From NCBI RefSeq assembly GCF_017811155.1, contig NZ_JACVCV010000019.1, positions 26,377 to 90,376 on the forward strand: a DNA stretch of 64,000 nucleotides, written 5' to 3'. This DNA comes from Lunatimonas salinarum. GTDB taxonomy: Bacteria > Bacteroidota > Bacteroidia > Cytophagales > Cyclobacteriaceae. Shown one piece after another: positions 38,146-46,917 of the stretch (position 1 is the stretch's first letter; each line of letters opens with the position of its first letter). The notes beneath the pieces were generated by a model. That model did not search any database and was not told where the DNA came from. It saw only the letters and a program-made list of their open reading frames with translations. The translations under genes and the position numbers were made by a program.

Positions 38146-39255
38146 ATGGATAAAAAAGAAGCTTTTGCCCTACTTCAAGTCCCTGAACATGCCTCCTCGA
38201 AGGAAATTAAACAAGCATTTGAGCGCTTGTACGAAGCAAACAAACAGCTTTTGGAACATGCACCCCTTGAAAGCCAAAAACAGCTTTACAGAAAAAGAAT
38301 GAGCCAATATTGGCAGGCCTACGCCTCCTTGGTGGATATAGGAAAGCAAGAGAATATTTCCAAGTTTTCAGGAGAAGAAATGTCAAAAAAATCAACTCCC
38401 GAAATGAAAATGACTGGTAAACCAGGCAAATTCTTTCAATCAGAACCTAAACCCGACAAAAAGAAAGATCTGAATGAACTCCCTTGGAAACCTATCGCTG
38501 TAGCGGCATTGATAGGATTGGGGATTTTTATTGCATGGAAAATTATTTTTGCCATCCCTGCACCTGTCAAGGAATTGATGGCTCAGATGGAATATATCTC
38601 AGGCGGTACTTTTGAGATGGGCTGTACCCAGGAACAAAGGGGAAAATGTGCCGACAATGAACTCCCCGGCCATGCGGTAACACTATCAAGCTTTCAGATA
38701 GGAAAATTTGAAGTGACCAGAGCGCAGTGGTATGCAGTGATGAAATATTATCCCAAAGCCGGTAGTCCCTGTAATCAGCCAAATTGTCCTATTGTCCAAG
38801 TAAGCTGGGAGGAGGTTCAGCTTTTTTTGCAAAAACTCAATAAGATGACCGGTCAGAGTTTTAGGTTGCCAACAGAAGCGGAATGGGAGTATGCTGCAAG
38901 AGGTGGAAATGCATCCCGAAATGCTGTATTTGCAGGATCCAATCAATTCAATCAGATAGCGAGATTGGCCAATGCGCCTTATCCTGTAGGAAGCCTAGCC
39001 GCAAATGAAAAGCAGCTTTTCAATATGAGTGGTAATGTCTGGGAATGGTGCCAGGATGGTTTTGATGCCAACTATTACAAAAACAGCCCAAAAGCCAACC
39101 CTCAGGGCCAGTCTACCGCCAGCTGTAAAGTAATCAGAGGGGGCAGTTTTAAATCCAAAGAAAACAGCATGCGGGTTTCCAGCAGAAACTGTTTGGACAA
39201 AAACCAACATTCAGAAGAAGTAGGATTCAGATTGGCCATTACATTCAGCAGATAA
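38146..39255 (+). CDS. J-like domain, TM and FGE-sulfatase domain protein (short form)
   Basis: A 369-residue single-pass membrane protein. Residues 1-65 resemble a J domain (EAFALLQVPEHASSKEIKQAFERLYE...YWQAYASLV) but lack HPD. A Lys-rich linker precedes TM 116-136, so the N-terminus should be cytosolic and the rest periplasmic. Residues 145-367 are an FGE-sulfatase/SUMF1-type domain (ISGGTFEMGCT, FEVTRAQWYAVM, RLPTEAEWEYAARGG, MSGNVWEWCQDG, VIRGGSF, VGFRLAI). The Cys pair of catalytic FGE is not evident, so it is probably a binding domain. It has only one J-like unit, unlike the later paralogues. Confidence 0.85.
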   Translation: MDKKEAFALLQVPEHASSKEIKQAFERLYEANKQLLEHAPLESQKQLYRKRMSQYWQAYASLVDIGKQENISKFSGEEMSKKSTPEMKMTGKPGKFFQSEPKPDKKKDLNELPWKPIAVAALIGLGIFIAWKIIFAIPAPVKELMAQMEYISGGTFEMGCTQEQRGKCADNELPGHAVTLSSFQIGKFEVTRAQWYAVMKYYPKAGSPCNQPNCPIVQVSWEEVQLFLQKLNKMTGQSFRLPTEAEWEYAARGGNASRNAVFAGSNQFNQIARLANAPYPVGSLAANEKQLFNMSGNVWEWCQDGFDANYYKNSPKANPQGQSTASCKVIRGGSFKSKENSMRVSSRNCLDKNQHSEEVGFRLAITFSR

Positions 39256-39258
39256 TCC

Positions 39259-39717
39259 ATGGGGAACAAAGACCAAAAAAGATTCCAGGATAAGCAAATG
39301 AGGCTATCCGATTTTTATCAGGAAGTATGGGTAGTATGTCCCAAATGCTCCCAGATGGCCATCGCTACGGTGGACTTCGAAAAAAAATCAGCCAGACTGG
39401 TTTGCAGGCATTGTGGCCATAGCCAACAAAAAAGTACCATGATGGATCAAAAGGGAAGTTTGCAGGTAGCAGCAAATATTTACTTTAATGCCAGCCCATG
39501 GCTGGCAGCTGATTTTAAAGGCCAGCATCTTTTTGCCTGCAATGCTGCCCATCTGGAATATCTGGAAAAATACATTGCTGCTGAACTAAGGGAAAACAAA
39601 GACAGGCAGTTTTTTACCATGCTCGAAAAACTTCCCAAATGGATGCAATCCGCCAAAAACCGAGAGGCTCTGCTCAAACAGATAGCCCTTTTGAAAAAGA
39701 AGATTCCGATTATATGA
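39259..39717 (+). CDS. Zinc-ribbon protein of unknown function
   Basis: The 152-residue protein has an N-terminal treble-clef or ribbon with two Cys pairs (VCPKCSQMA and VCRHCGHSQ, 18-20 residues apart), then a hydrophobic-aromatic segment (YFNASPWLAADFKGQHLFACN) and a basic helical C-terminus. The first half looks like a nucleic-acid or protein-binding zinc ribbon. There is no TM segment. It begins 3 bp after the FGE protein gene and so belongs to the operon. No function is known to me; a cytosolic adaptor of the Hsp70 machine is a guess. Confidence 0.75.
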   Translation: MGNKDQKRFQDKQMRLSDFYQEVWVVCPKCSQMAIATVDFEKKSARLVCRHCGHSQQKSTMMDQKGSLQVAANIYFNASPWLAADFKGQHLFACNAAHLEYLEKYIAAELRENKDRQFFTMLEKLPKWMQSAKNREALLKQIALLKKKIPII

Positions 39718-39755
39718 ATCATTTGAGATATCAACTACAGAAAATTTAAATTATT

Positions 39756-41540
39756 ATGACCCGCGAACAAGCATTTGAACTACTTGAACTGGAACCTGAG
39801 GCAAATTCACAGGAAATACGACAGGCATATAAAAATATCTATAATGAACTTCAGATCAGACTTACTAATGCACCTACAGAGCAACAGAAAAATCTGTACA
39901 GCAATAGAATAAAAAAAATCGACGATGCATACCTTTTACTTCTTGGCAATGTAGAGGAAGATTATGAATATCTTCCGAATATCGGTCCGGTAGAGGAAGA
40001 GAAACAGGAGATCAAAAATAAAAAAATGGATGAGGAAAATGCATTGTCCATTTTGGGAATTTCTCCTGATTATTCCGAAAAAGAACTATATGATGCTTAT
40101 GGAGAAAAGCAGCAACAGTTTGAAACTGCCATTCAAAATGCACCTTTTGAAAAGGCACGAATACTATTAAAAGAAGGCATGGAAGAATTGGATGAAGCTT
40201 TCGAATTATTATTAAAAAACGTAATCAAGAAGGGTTTAAAGTCCAATACTAAGACAGAAAAAAAACACCAGACAATAGAAAAAACAGTACCTACCCCTTC
40301 CAAGGCTTCAACAAGCCAAACTTTTCATCCGAAAGAAAAGAAAAAAAGCAAATCCCCATTGATTATCGGGGTTTTGACCGCGATAATTTTGCTTTTGGTT
40401 GCTTTCAAATATGGATATGATGAATATCAGAAAACAAAATATGAAAAAGAACTTTCGGGGATGGTGACAGAAGCGGAATCCTTGATGAATGAAGAAGATT
40501 ATAAAGCTGCTTATTTGAAATATCTGGAAATAGGAGCATTCTGTAAGGAGGATTGTGATAAGTACATACTTGCAGCCGAAGAAGCAGGCAAGAAAAGTAT
40601 GGCTGTCCATGAGGCTTTGCTTAATGAAGCAGAAACATTGCTTCAAAATTATGAATTTGACAAAGCCAAAGAAAAATTGATAGCAGCGAATAACTGGCAT
40701 ACTAGCGAGTGGGAACTGGAAGAAAGCCTTCAAATTGTAGAAGAAGCTAGAAAAGAACATGAGTCCCTCCAAGAAGAAGAGAGACTGAGAAGGCAACAGC
40801 AATTGTTGGAAGAACAGGCGGAAAGGGAAAGGCGTGAACGGCAATTAGCCAGTGCCAATGAAATGGAAGCCTCTGGTGACGTTTATTTCAGAAATGCAGA
40901 ATACCAAAAAGCCTATGACTTTTTCCAAAAGTCACTGGATTTTTATTATTCAGACCGGGTCTGGAGAAAGAGAAATGAGGCAGAGAAAAAGATGCCCATC
41001 AATATTCTTTTGACATTTTCACAAGTAGACAGTAGAATGGGGAATTTTAAAGATAATTCAAAAGAGTTTAGAACTGAAAATGGTGTATTAAAGGGTTTTT
41101 CTTTTGATGAGGCATTCTCCTACAATAAATATTTTAACATCCCCAGAATTACAGATGCCTCCTACATAGAAATAAGCCTTGACATCAGGCATGTTTCAGG
41201 TGCGGACAATCACCCATTTGGGTTGAATTTTCTTAGTAAAGAAAGTAATCCTGGTAACAGGTTTGGTATCAGTGTTTCAAACAATGCTTCTACTCATATA
41301 GGTACTTTTGATGGAAAGTGGAATACAATATGGGAATCCAATTCGAACATCAAAAAAGGAAGTGGAGTATGGAATACCCTAAAAATCATTTATCAGTCTG
41401 GAAGGGTTACTTATTTTGTAAACGGGGTACAAGTCAAACAAGAACAGGTTAAAATCTTGGGCAATACCATTGGAATTTATCAGAGTGGCAATATTAAAGA
41501 GGCCTGGTACGACAACCTCTCCATCAAAGCGACCTTTTAA
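39756..41540 (+). CDS. Tandem J-like domains, TM, coiled coil and C-terminal LamG/DUF1080-like domain
   Basis: A 594-residue member of the same chassis as the three genes that follow. J-like domain 1 spans 4-65 (QAFELLELEPEANSQEIRQAY), J-like 2 spans 94-155 (ALSILGISPDYSEKELYDAY); neither has HPD. TM is at 201-219 after a KEKKKSKS basic stretch, so N-in/C-out is expected. A charged helical region 225-405 includes a TPR-like unit (ASGDVYFRNAEYQKAYDFFQKSL). The final 180 residues are beta-rich and resemble concanavalin/LamG or 3-keto-disaccharide hydrolase folds (GFSFDEAFSYNKYF...VNGVQVKQEQV...YDNLSIKA). Only its C-terminal domain type departs from the FGE-bearing siblings. Confidence 0.8.
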   Translation: MTREQAFELLELEPEANSQEIRQAYKNIYNELQIRLTNAPTEQQKNLYSNRIKKIDDAYLLLLGNVEEDYEYLPNIGPVEEEKQEIKNKKMDEENALSILGISPDYSEKELYDAYGEKQQQFETAIQNAPFEKARILLKEGMEELDEAFELLLKNVIKKGLKSNTKTEKKHQTIEKTVPTPSKASTSQTFHPKEKKKSKSPLIIGVLTAIILLLVAFKYGYDEYQKTKYEKELSGMVTEAESLMNEEDYKAAYLKYLEIGAFCKEDCDKYILAAEEAGKKSMAVHEALLNEAETLLQNYEFDKAKEKLIAANNWHTSEWELEESLQIVEEARKEHESLQEEERLRRQQQLLEEQAERERRERQLASANEMEASGDVYFRNAEYQKAYDFFQKSLDFYYSDRVWRKRNEAEKKMPINILLTFSQVDSRMGNFKDNSKEFRTENGVLKGFSFDEAFSYNKYFNIPRITDASYIEISLDIRHVSGADNHPFGLNFLSKESNPGNRFGISVSNNASTHIGTFDGKWNTIWESNSNIKKGSGVWNTLKIIYQSGRVTYFVNGVQVKQEQVKILGNTIGIYQSGNIKEAWYDNLSIKATF

Positions 41541-41572
41541 AATTTGGTTTTATCATTTTCCGGGATCTCCCG

Positions 41573-41599
41573 CTATTCGGGATTTATAATCCCGAATAG
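41573..41599. promoter_or_regulatory. Perfect 12-bp inverted repeat upstream of the first long paralogue
   Basis: CTATTCGGGATT (41573-41584), loop TAT, AATCCCGAATAG (41588-41599). It lies 33 bp after the previous stop and 37 bp before the next start. No T-tract follows, so an operator, an RNA hairpin or a processing site fits better than a terminator. Confidence 0.55.
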
Positions 41600-41607
41600 T
41601 GATACCA

Positions 41608-41622
41608 AGGATTTTAAATCCT
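41608..41622. promoter_or_regulatory. 15-bp palindrome in the leader of the first long paralogue
   Basis: AGGATTTTAAATCCT, arms of seven bases around a central T, ends 13 bp before the ATG. The same palindrome at the same distance precedes the second paralogue, so it is either a shared operator or part of the duplicated unit. Confidence 0.5.
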
Positions 41623-41635
41623 AAACCAGAACACC

Positions 41636-43345
41636 ATGAACGAACAAAAAGCCTTAGAACTCCTAGACCTTGAACTAGGCGCTTCTGCCTCCGAGATCCG
41701 AAGGGCCTATCAGGAAATCTATAACGAACTGCAGATACGCCTGACCAATGCCCCTACCGAGCACCAAAAGGAACTATACCGCAAGCGCCTTGCCGCCGTG
41801 GAAGAGGCCTACCTCTTTCTCGGCGGGGAAAGCGAAGAAGACCTCAGCGAACTGCCCAGCATGGGGCCGGTTGAAAATACTTCGGAAGATAAAGCCCAAG
41901 TTTCCAAGCCCCAGCAACTTAGTGAGTCGGCTGCTTTGGAGATACTCGGACTTAGCAAGCCATTTTCAAGAGGGAAATTAATAGATGCCTACAAAGGGAA
42001 GAAAGAGGATTTTGAGAAGGGGTTAAAAAGTGCTCCCAATAAAGCCATCAAAGATAGTTTTCAGCAGCTAATCCATGAGCTAGAGGAAGCCTTTCGCCTA
42101 TTGGAACCCTTAGCCGAAAGCCCTGCCCCGGTCCCTCCCAAACCCGAAGCAACAAAGCCTCAGCCTGAAAAGAAAAAAACATCCCCTTTGCTTTGGGCGA
42201 TTCCTGCCGTTTTGCTTTTGGCAGCAGGTATCTGGTTCTTTTTGCCAAAAGGAGAAAAACAAGATGAAATCTCTCAGGAGCTAAGAGATGAATTTATCAA
42301 GACCAAAAGCCAGGCAGACCTCTTGGCCGAACAGCAAGACTGGGATCAGGCTTTGGAGAAATACCGGGAGGCGTATGGATTGTTGGCTGATACCGAGGTG
42401 AGCGATAGTATCCGGAGCATAGGGCGGCGCTTGGAAGCTCTGACATTGGACGCCAAGGCCAAAGAACAAACGGAAGCCGAAGCCAAAGAATGGGCTGCTG
42501 CACAGAGAGCCAATAACACAGCTGGGTACCTGGATTTTATTAAGAAGTACCCTTCGGGCACCTATACTTCCCAAGCTGAGCAGAAGATCAGGGATTTGGA
42601 GGCACAATTGAGAAACCAAAGCCGGGCAAGCTCCCCTCCGAATCGCGTTACACAGCCAAATAAAACAACAGATACTCCTATAAATAATCCAACTGCAAGT
42701 ACCTCTAGCGATACGCGCACTGTTCGAGGCATGAAATTAATCAAGATACCCGGCACTAATTATTATATAGGAGAAACGGAGGTAACAAGAGGGCAGTTTG
42801 AGGCATTTGTGAATGCCACGGGTTACCAAACCACGGCTGAAAAAGAGGGTCAGAGTGGGGTAGTGACAGAGGGTCGGTGGGAAGATAGAACAGGAGTATC
42901 CTGGCGTAACAATGCCAGCGGAACAGGAGCACAACCTAATTCTCATCCTGTAATTCATGTAAGCTGGCTTGATGCAATGGCGTATTGCAACTGGGCGGAG
43001 GTACGCTTGCCTACGGAGCAAGAATGGGAATACGCAGCCAAAGGAGGTGAGAACTACGAGTATGCTGGCAGCAATGACAGCAATGAGGTAGCATGGCATA
43101 ATGGCAACAGCGGTAATACCACCCATGCAGTAAAAGGCAAAAAAGCGAACGGTTATGGATTATATGACATGAGTGGTAATGTATTTGAATGGACATCCAC
43201 AACCACAACATCTGGTTCTAATATTTTTGCGCGTGGTGGTAGCTTTAACTTCAATGCCAAAAATTGCCGGGTGGCTATTCGCTCCGACTTCTCGCCTAAC
43301 TTCCGATCCAGTACTATCGGTTTTCGGGTAGTCCTTGACCAGTGA
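41636..43345 (+). CDS. Tandem J-like domains, TM and FGE-sulfatase (C-type lectin fold) domain, paralogue 1
   Basis: This 569-residue protein has J-like 1 at 4-65 ([25 protein letters not shown]), J-like 2 at 97-160, a Pro/Lys linker, TM 184-203 after EKKKTS, a TPR-like helical stalk 210-325, a Thr/Ser/Pro linker and an FGE-sulfatase domain at 363-569 ([22 protein letters not shown]..., [25 protein letters not shown]). HPD is missing in both J-like units. Topology predicts cytosolic J-like domains and a periplasmic FGE fold. The catalytic Cys pair of true FGE is lacking. The last 34-residue block (RGG to GFRVV) corresponds to the variable region of diversity-generating-retroelement targets. 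Confidence 0.85.
   Translation: MNEQKALELLDLELGASASEIRRAYQEIYNELQIRLTNAPTEHQKELYRKRLAAVEEAYLFLGGESEEDLSELPSMGPVENTSEDKAQVSKPQQLSESAALEILGLSKPFSRGKLIDAYKGKKEDFEKGLKSAPNKAIKDSFQQLIHELEEAFRLLEPLAESPAPVPPKPEATKPQPEKKKTSPLLWAIPAVLLLAAGIWFFLPKGEKQDEISQELRDEFIKTKSQADLLAEQQDWDQALEKYREAYGLLADTEVSDSIRSIGRRLEALTLDAKAKEQTEAEAKEWAAAQRANNTAGYLDFIKKYPSGTYTSQAEQKIRDLEAQLRNQSRASSPPNRVTQPNKTTDTPINNPTASTSSDTRTVRGMKLIKIPGTNYYIGETEVTRGQFEAFVNATGYQTTAEKEGQSGVVTEGRWEDRTGVSWRNNASGTGAQPNSHPVIHVSWLDAMAYCNWAEVRLPTEQEWEYAAKGGENYEYAGSNDSNEVAWHNGNSGNTTHAVKGKKANGYGLYDMSGNVFEWTSTTTTSGSNIFARGGSFNFNAKNCRVAIRSDFSPNFRSSTIGFRVVLDQ
43232..43336 (+). other. Candidate variable region, paralogue 1
   Basis: This segment encodes the stretch from [18 protein letters not shown] to GFRVVL. 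It aligns without gaps to the same stretch of the other three FGE proteins, with changes crowded at surface positions between fixed RGG, R/V and GFR residues. The final 18 bases (43319-43336) are identical to paralogue 2. No template repeat was found in this window, so retroelement diversification is only a hypothesis. Confidence 0.35.
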
Positions 43346-43399
43346 AATTCGTATAATAATCCTTCACTTCGGAATCTGAATTCCCAACGAGCGATACCA

Positions 43400-43414
43400 A
43401 GGATTTTAAATCCT
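43400..43414. promoter_or_regulatory. 15-bp palindrome in the leader of the second long paralogue
   Basis: AGGATTTTAAATCCT, 13 bp before the ATG at 43428, within a longer direct repeat of the paralogue-1 leader (GATACCAAGG upstream and TAAACCAGAACAC downstream are shared). Confidence 0.5.
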
Positions 43415-43427
43415 AAACCAGAACACT

Positions 43428-45056
43428 ATGAACGAACAAAAAGCCTTAGAACTCCTAGACCTTGAACCCGGTGCCACTGCGTCCGAGATCCGCAGGGCCT
43501 ATCAGGAAATCTATAACGAACTGCAGATCCGTCTGACCAATGCTCCTACCGAGCACCAAAAGGAACTCTACCGCAAGCGACTTGCCGCCATAGAGGAAGC
43601 CTATCTCTTTCTGGGCGGGGAGAGCGAAGAAGACCTCAGCGAACTGCCCAGTATGGGGCCAGTAGAAACTGCTTCTGAAGAGAAAGCCCAAGCTTCCAAT
43701 CCCAAGCCCTTGTCTGAGGCAGCTGCTTTGGAGCTACTGGGACTAAGCAAGCCATTTTCCAGAGGGAAATTAGTAGATGCCTACAAAAGCAAGAAAGAGG
43801 ATTTTGAAAGGGGATTAAACAATGCTCCGAATGATGTCCTGAAACAAGCGTTCCAACATTCTCTTGAGCAACTTGAGCAGTCATTTTCTATTCTGGAACC
43901 CTTAGCCGAAAGTCCGGCTCCAGTCCCTCCCAGGCCCGAAGCACCAAAGCCTCAGCCTGAAAAGAAAAAAACATCCCCTTTACTTTGGGCGATTCCTGCC
44001 GTTTTGCTTTTGGCAGCAGGTCTCTGGCTCTTCCTGCCACAAGGAGAAAAAACAGATGAAATTTCTCAGGTGCTAACAGATGAATTTATCAAAGTCAAAA
44101 GTCAGGCAGACCTCTTAGTTGAAAAGCAAGATTGGTCTCATGCATTAGAGAAATATAAGGAGGCTTATGCTTTGATGGCAGATACCGAAGTCAGTGACAG
44201 CATAGCGAGCATAGGGCAGCGCTTGGAAGCTATAGCATTAGATGCCAAGGCCCATGAACAGGCGGAATCCGAGGCCAAAGATTGGGCAGCTGCACAAAAG
44301 GCCAATAGTACAGCAGGGTACCTGGATTTTATTAAGAAATACCCTTCAGGCACCTATACCGCGCAGGCCGAGCAGAAAATCAAGGATTTGGAGGCAGAAC
44401 TCCAACGAAAAAGCAGCTCAGTAACAGAAAAGTATGTTAAAGGAATGAAGCTTATAAAGATCCCCGGTAAAAATTTTTATATGGGAGAAACGGAGGTAAC
44501 AAGAGGGCAGTTTGAGGCATTTGTGAATGCCACGGGTTACCAAACTACTGCGGAAAAAGAAGGTTTTTCAACGGTTTTTGATGGTGGTTCTTGGAAACAC
44601 GGACATGGCGTTACATGGCGCAACAATGTAGGAGGTAGTAGCATTCAACCTAGTTCACATCCGGTGATACATGTAAGCTGGCACGATGCTGTTGCTTACT
44701 GTAATTGGGCGGGTGTTCGTTTGCCTACGGCGCAGGAGTGGGAGTATGCGGCCAAAGGAGGACAGAACTATGTGTTTGCTGGTAGCAGCAACCTCAGTGA
44801 AGTAGGTTGGTGGAGAGAAAACAGTGACAACACTACTCATTCAGTTAGAGGTAAAAAGCCTAATGGCTATGGATTATATGATATGACAGGTAATGTATCG
44901 GAATGGACATGTTCATTACGAGGTTCTTATGAACATATTAGGCGCGGTGGCAACTGGGACGAAGCTGCCTTGTTCTGCAGAGTGAGTGATTATACCAGCA
45001 ACCCTCCCGACTACCGCAGCCACTTCCTTGGTTTTCGGGTAGTCCTTTCCCAGTAG
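43428..45056 (+). CDS. Tandem J-like domains, TM and FGE-sulfatase (C-type lectin fold) domain, paralogue 2
   Basis: This 542-residue copy has the same architecture as paralogue 1: J-like 1 at 4-65, J-like 2 at 97-160, TM 184-203, stalk 210-325, FGE fold 337-542. The first 80 residues differ from paralogue 1 at only a few positions, and the leader sequence is also shared, so duplication or gene conversion is recent. The linker before the FGE domain is shorter by about 27 residues. The FGE part keeps [19 protein letters not shown] and [19 protein letters not shown] but differs strongly in the loops and in the last 34-residue block ([16 protein letters not shown] to GFRVVLSQ). Confidence 0.85.
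   Translation: MNEQKALELLDLEPGATASEIRRAYQEIYNELQIRLTNAPTEHQKELYRKRLAAIEEAYLFLGGESEEDLSELPSMGPVETASEEKAQASNPKPLSEAAALELLGLSKPFSRGKLVDAYKSKKEDFERGLNNAPNDVLKQAFQHSLEQLEQSFSILEPLAESPAPVPPRPEAPKPQPEKKKTSPLLWAIPAVLLLAAGLWLFLPQGEKTDEISQVLTDEFIKVKSQADLLVEKQDWSHALEKYKEAYALMADTEVSDSIASIGQRLEAIALDAKAHEQAESEAKDWAAAQKANSTAGYLDFIKKYPSGTYTAQAEQKIKDLEAELQRKSSSVTEKYVKGMKLIKIPGKNFYMGETEVTRGQFEAFVNATGYQTTAEKEGFSTVFDGGSWKHGHGVTWRNNVGGSSIQPSSHPVIHVSWHDAVAYCNWAGVRLPTAQEWEYAAKGGQNYVFAGSSNLSEVGWWRENSDNTTHSVRGKKPNGYGLYDMTGNVSEWTCSLRGSYEHIRRGGNWDEAALFCRVSDYTSNPPDYRSHFLGFRVVLSQ
44943..45047 (+). other. Candidate variable region, paralogue 2
   Basis: This segment encodes [14 protein letters not shown] to GFRVVL. Many codons have the form NNC (GAC, TTC, ACC, AGC, AAC, TAC, CAC), as expected when adenines of AAC template codons are changed, but some differences from paralogue 1 are T/C third-base changes that adenine mutagenesis does not explain. 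Confidence 0.35.
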
Positions 45057-45147
45057 CTGGTTTTTCATCTCTCCTTGCCCGCCCCGTTAAATACGGAGCA
45101 AATTTAATGGGCCGAAAAACTTTTGCAAATCCCAAATTAAAAAGACC

Positions 45148-46917
45148 ATGAATGAACAAAAAGCCTTAGAACTCCTGGATCTTGAACCCGGTGCCTCTGC
45201 CTCGGAGATCCGCAGGGCCTATCAGGAAATCTATAACGAACTGCAGATACGCCTGACCAATGCCCCTACCGAGCACCAAAAGGAACTCTACCGCAAGCGC
45301 CTTGCCGCCGTGGAAGATGCCTATATCTTTTTCGGAGGGGAAAGCGAAGAAGACCTCAGCGAACTGCCCAGCATGGGACCGGTGGAGCATCTTCCCGAAG
45401 GAAAAGTCCAAGCTTCCAAGCCACAGCGCGTCAGTGAATCAGCAGCTTTGGAGATACTCGGACTTAGCAAGCCTTTTTCAAAAGGGAGACTATTAGATGC
45501 TTATAAAGGTAAAAAAGAGGATTTTGAAAAGGGACTAAAAGTAGCTCCTAATAATCAAATAAAGACTGCCTTTCAAAAATCTTTGGATGATCTCGAAAAT
45601 GCTTTTAGCTTATTGGAAACTTTGGTTTCCTCACCTCCACCCAAAGTAGAAACTGTCAAACAATCTTCTCCAAATAAAAAGGCATCTCCTCTTATTTGGT
45701 CCATCCCTGTGCTTATTATCATTATTGCTGGAATTTGGTTCTTCACGCCAAAAGGAGAAGAACAAGATGAAATCTCTCAGGAGCTAAGAGATGAATTTAT
45801 CAAGGCCAAAAGTCAGGCTGATATTTTAGCCGAAAAGAAATACTGGGATCAGGCCTTGGAGAAATATAAGGAGGCATATGGATTGTTGGCAGATACCGAG
45901 GTGATCGATAGTATCCGGATTATAGGGCAGCGCTTGGAAACTATCGTATTGGATGCCAAGGCCAAAGAACAAGCAGCAACTGAGTCCAAAGACTGGGCTG
46001 CCGCACAAAGAGCCAATAGTACAGCTGGGTACCTGGATTTTATTAAGAAACATCCATCGGGCGCTTATACTTCACAGGCCGAAGAAAAGGTTAATATGCT
46101 CGAAAAACATATAAATAGCAATTCAAATAAAAACCACATATCTTCTACCGCCCAAAAAACAAATACTCAAGAGCCCATAGCAGAAATTAAAAAGAAAACA
46201 AGGGCTCAAATAATTGAAGAAATAGAGCGGAATATGGTATTTGTTCAGGGAGGAACATTTACAATGGGGTGTACTTCTGAGGAGCAAGCGTGTAAAGACG
46301 ATGCAAAACCATCACACCAAGTTACCGTGAATGACTTCAGAATTGGAAAATTTGAAATAACCCAGGAACAATGGGAAGCGATTATGGGTACGACAGCTCG
46401 GCAACAACATGAAAAAAGCGGTTATGAATTTCCATTTGACTTCCCTGAAGGGCCTAGATTCCCTATGTATTACGTAAAATGGAGCCAGGCACAAGAATTT
46501 ATTCATAAACTAAATCAGATAACAGGCAAAAATTATCGTTTACCCACCGAAGCGGAATGGGAATATGCAGCCCGTGGCGGTAATCAAAGCAAAAATTTTA
46601 AATTTAGTGGGAGCAACAAATTAAATGAAGTTGGATGGTTTGCAGGCAACTCAAGCAAAGCCCAAGAAGTTGGTAGCAAAAAACCAAATGAAATAGGCAT
46701 TTACGATATGTCTGGAAATGTCCGTGAATGGTGCCGGGATGATATGAGAGATTATACTTCAAGTCCTGTCCATAATCCGGAAGGGCCGGACAGGACAGGA
46801 AGGGTACTTCGAGGTGGAGATATAGTTGTCGATGAAGATATATGTAGCGTTTTTTTTAGAGTCAGAAGCACTCCTGAGTTTTATTATTGGTATGTTGGAT
46901 TCCGACTGGCACTATGA
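45148..46917 (+). CDS. Tandem J-like domains, TM and FGE-sulfatase (C-type lectin fold) domain, paralogue 3
   Basis: This 589-residue third copy has an almost unchanged J-like 1 domain (4-65), a J-like 2 at 97-160, TM 181-199 (PLIWSIPVLIIIIAGIWFF), a stalk to about 325, a Lys/Asn/Ser-rich linker with a short coil to about 360 and an FGE fold to the end. Its FGE domain (FVQGGTFTMGCTSEEQACKDDAKPSH) is closer in motif content to the short protein at 38146 than to paralogues 1 and 2, so a different C-terminus has been joined to the shared chassis. Its last block has many aromatic residues (PEFYYWYVGFRLAL). The leader lacks the 15-bp palindrome. Confidence 0.85.
   Translation: MNEQKALELLDLEPGASASEIRRAYQEIYNELQIRLTNAPTEHQKELYRKRLAAVEDAYIFFGGESEEDLSELPSMGPVEHLPEGKVQASKPQRVSESAALEILGLSKPFSKGRLLDAYKGKKEDFEKGLKVAPNNQIKTAFQKSLDDLENAFSLLETLVSSPPPKVETVKQSSPNKKASPLIWSIPVLIIIIAGIWFFTPKGEEQDEISQELRDEFIKAKSQADILAEKKYWDQALEKYKEAYGLLADTEVIDSIRIIGQRLETIVLDAKAKEQAATESKDWAAAQRANSTAGYLDFIKKHPSGAYTSQAEEKVNMLEKHINSNSNKNHISSTAQKTNTQEPIAEIKKKTRAQIIEEIERNMVFVQGGTFTMGCTSEEQACKDDAKPSHQVTVNDFRIGKFEITQEQWEAIMGTTARQQHEKSGYEFPFDFPEGPRFPMYYVKWSQAQEFIHKLNQITGKNYRLPTEAEWEYAARGGNQSKNFKFSGSNKLNEVGWFAGNSSKAQEVGSKKPNEIGIYDMSGNVREWCRDDMRDYTSSPVHNPEGPDRTGRVLRGGDIVVDEDICSVFFRVRSTPEFYYWYVGFRLAL

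Noticed and set aside
45057..45147. GTTAAAT/ATTTAAT inverted repeat before paralogue 3 as the same operator as in paralogues 1 and 2
   Set aside because: The sequence and spacing do not match AGGATTTTAAATCCT and pairing is imperfect.
38146..46917. FGE domains as sulfatase-maturing formylglycine enzymes
   Set aside because: No sulfatase gene is nearby and the Cys pair needed for copper-dependent catalysis is not seen; a binding fold is more likely.
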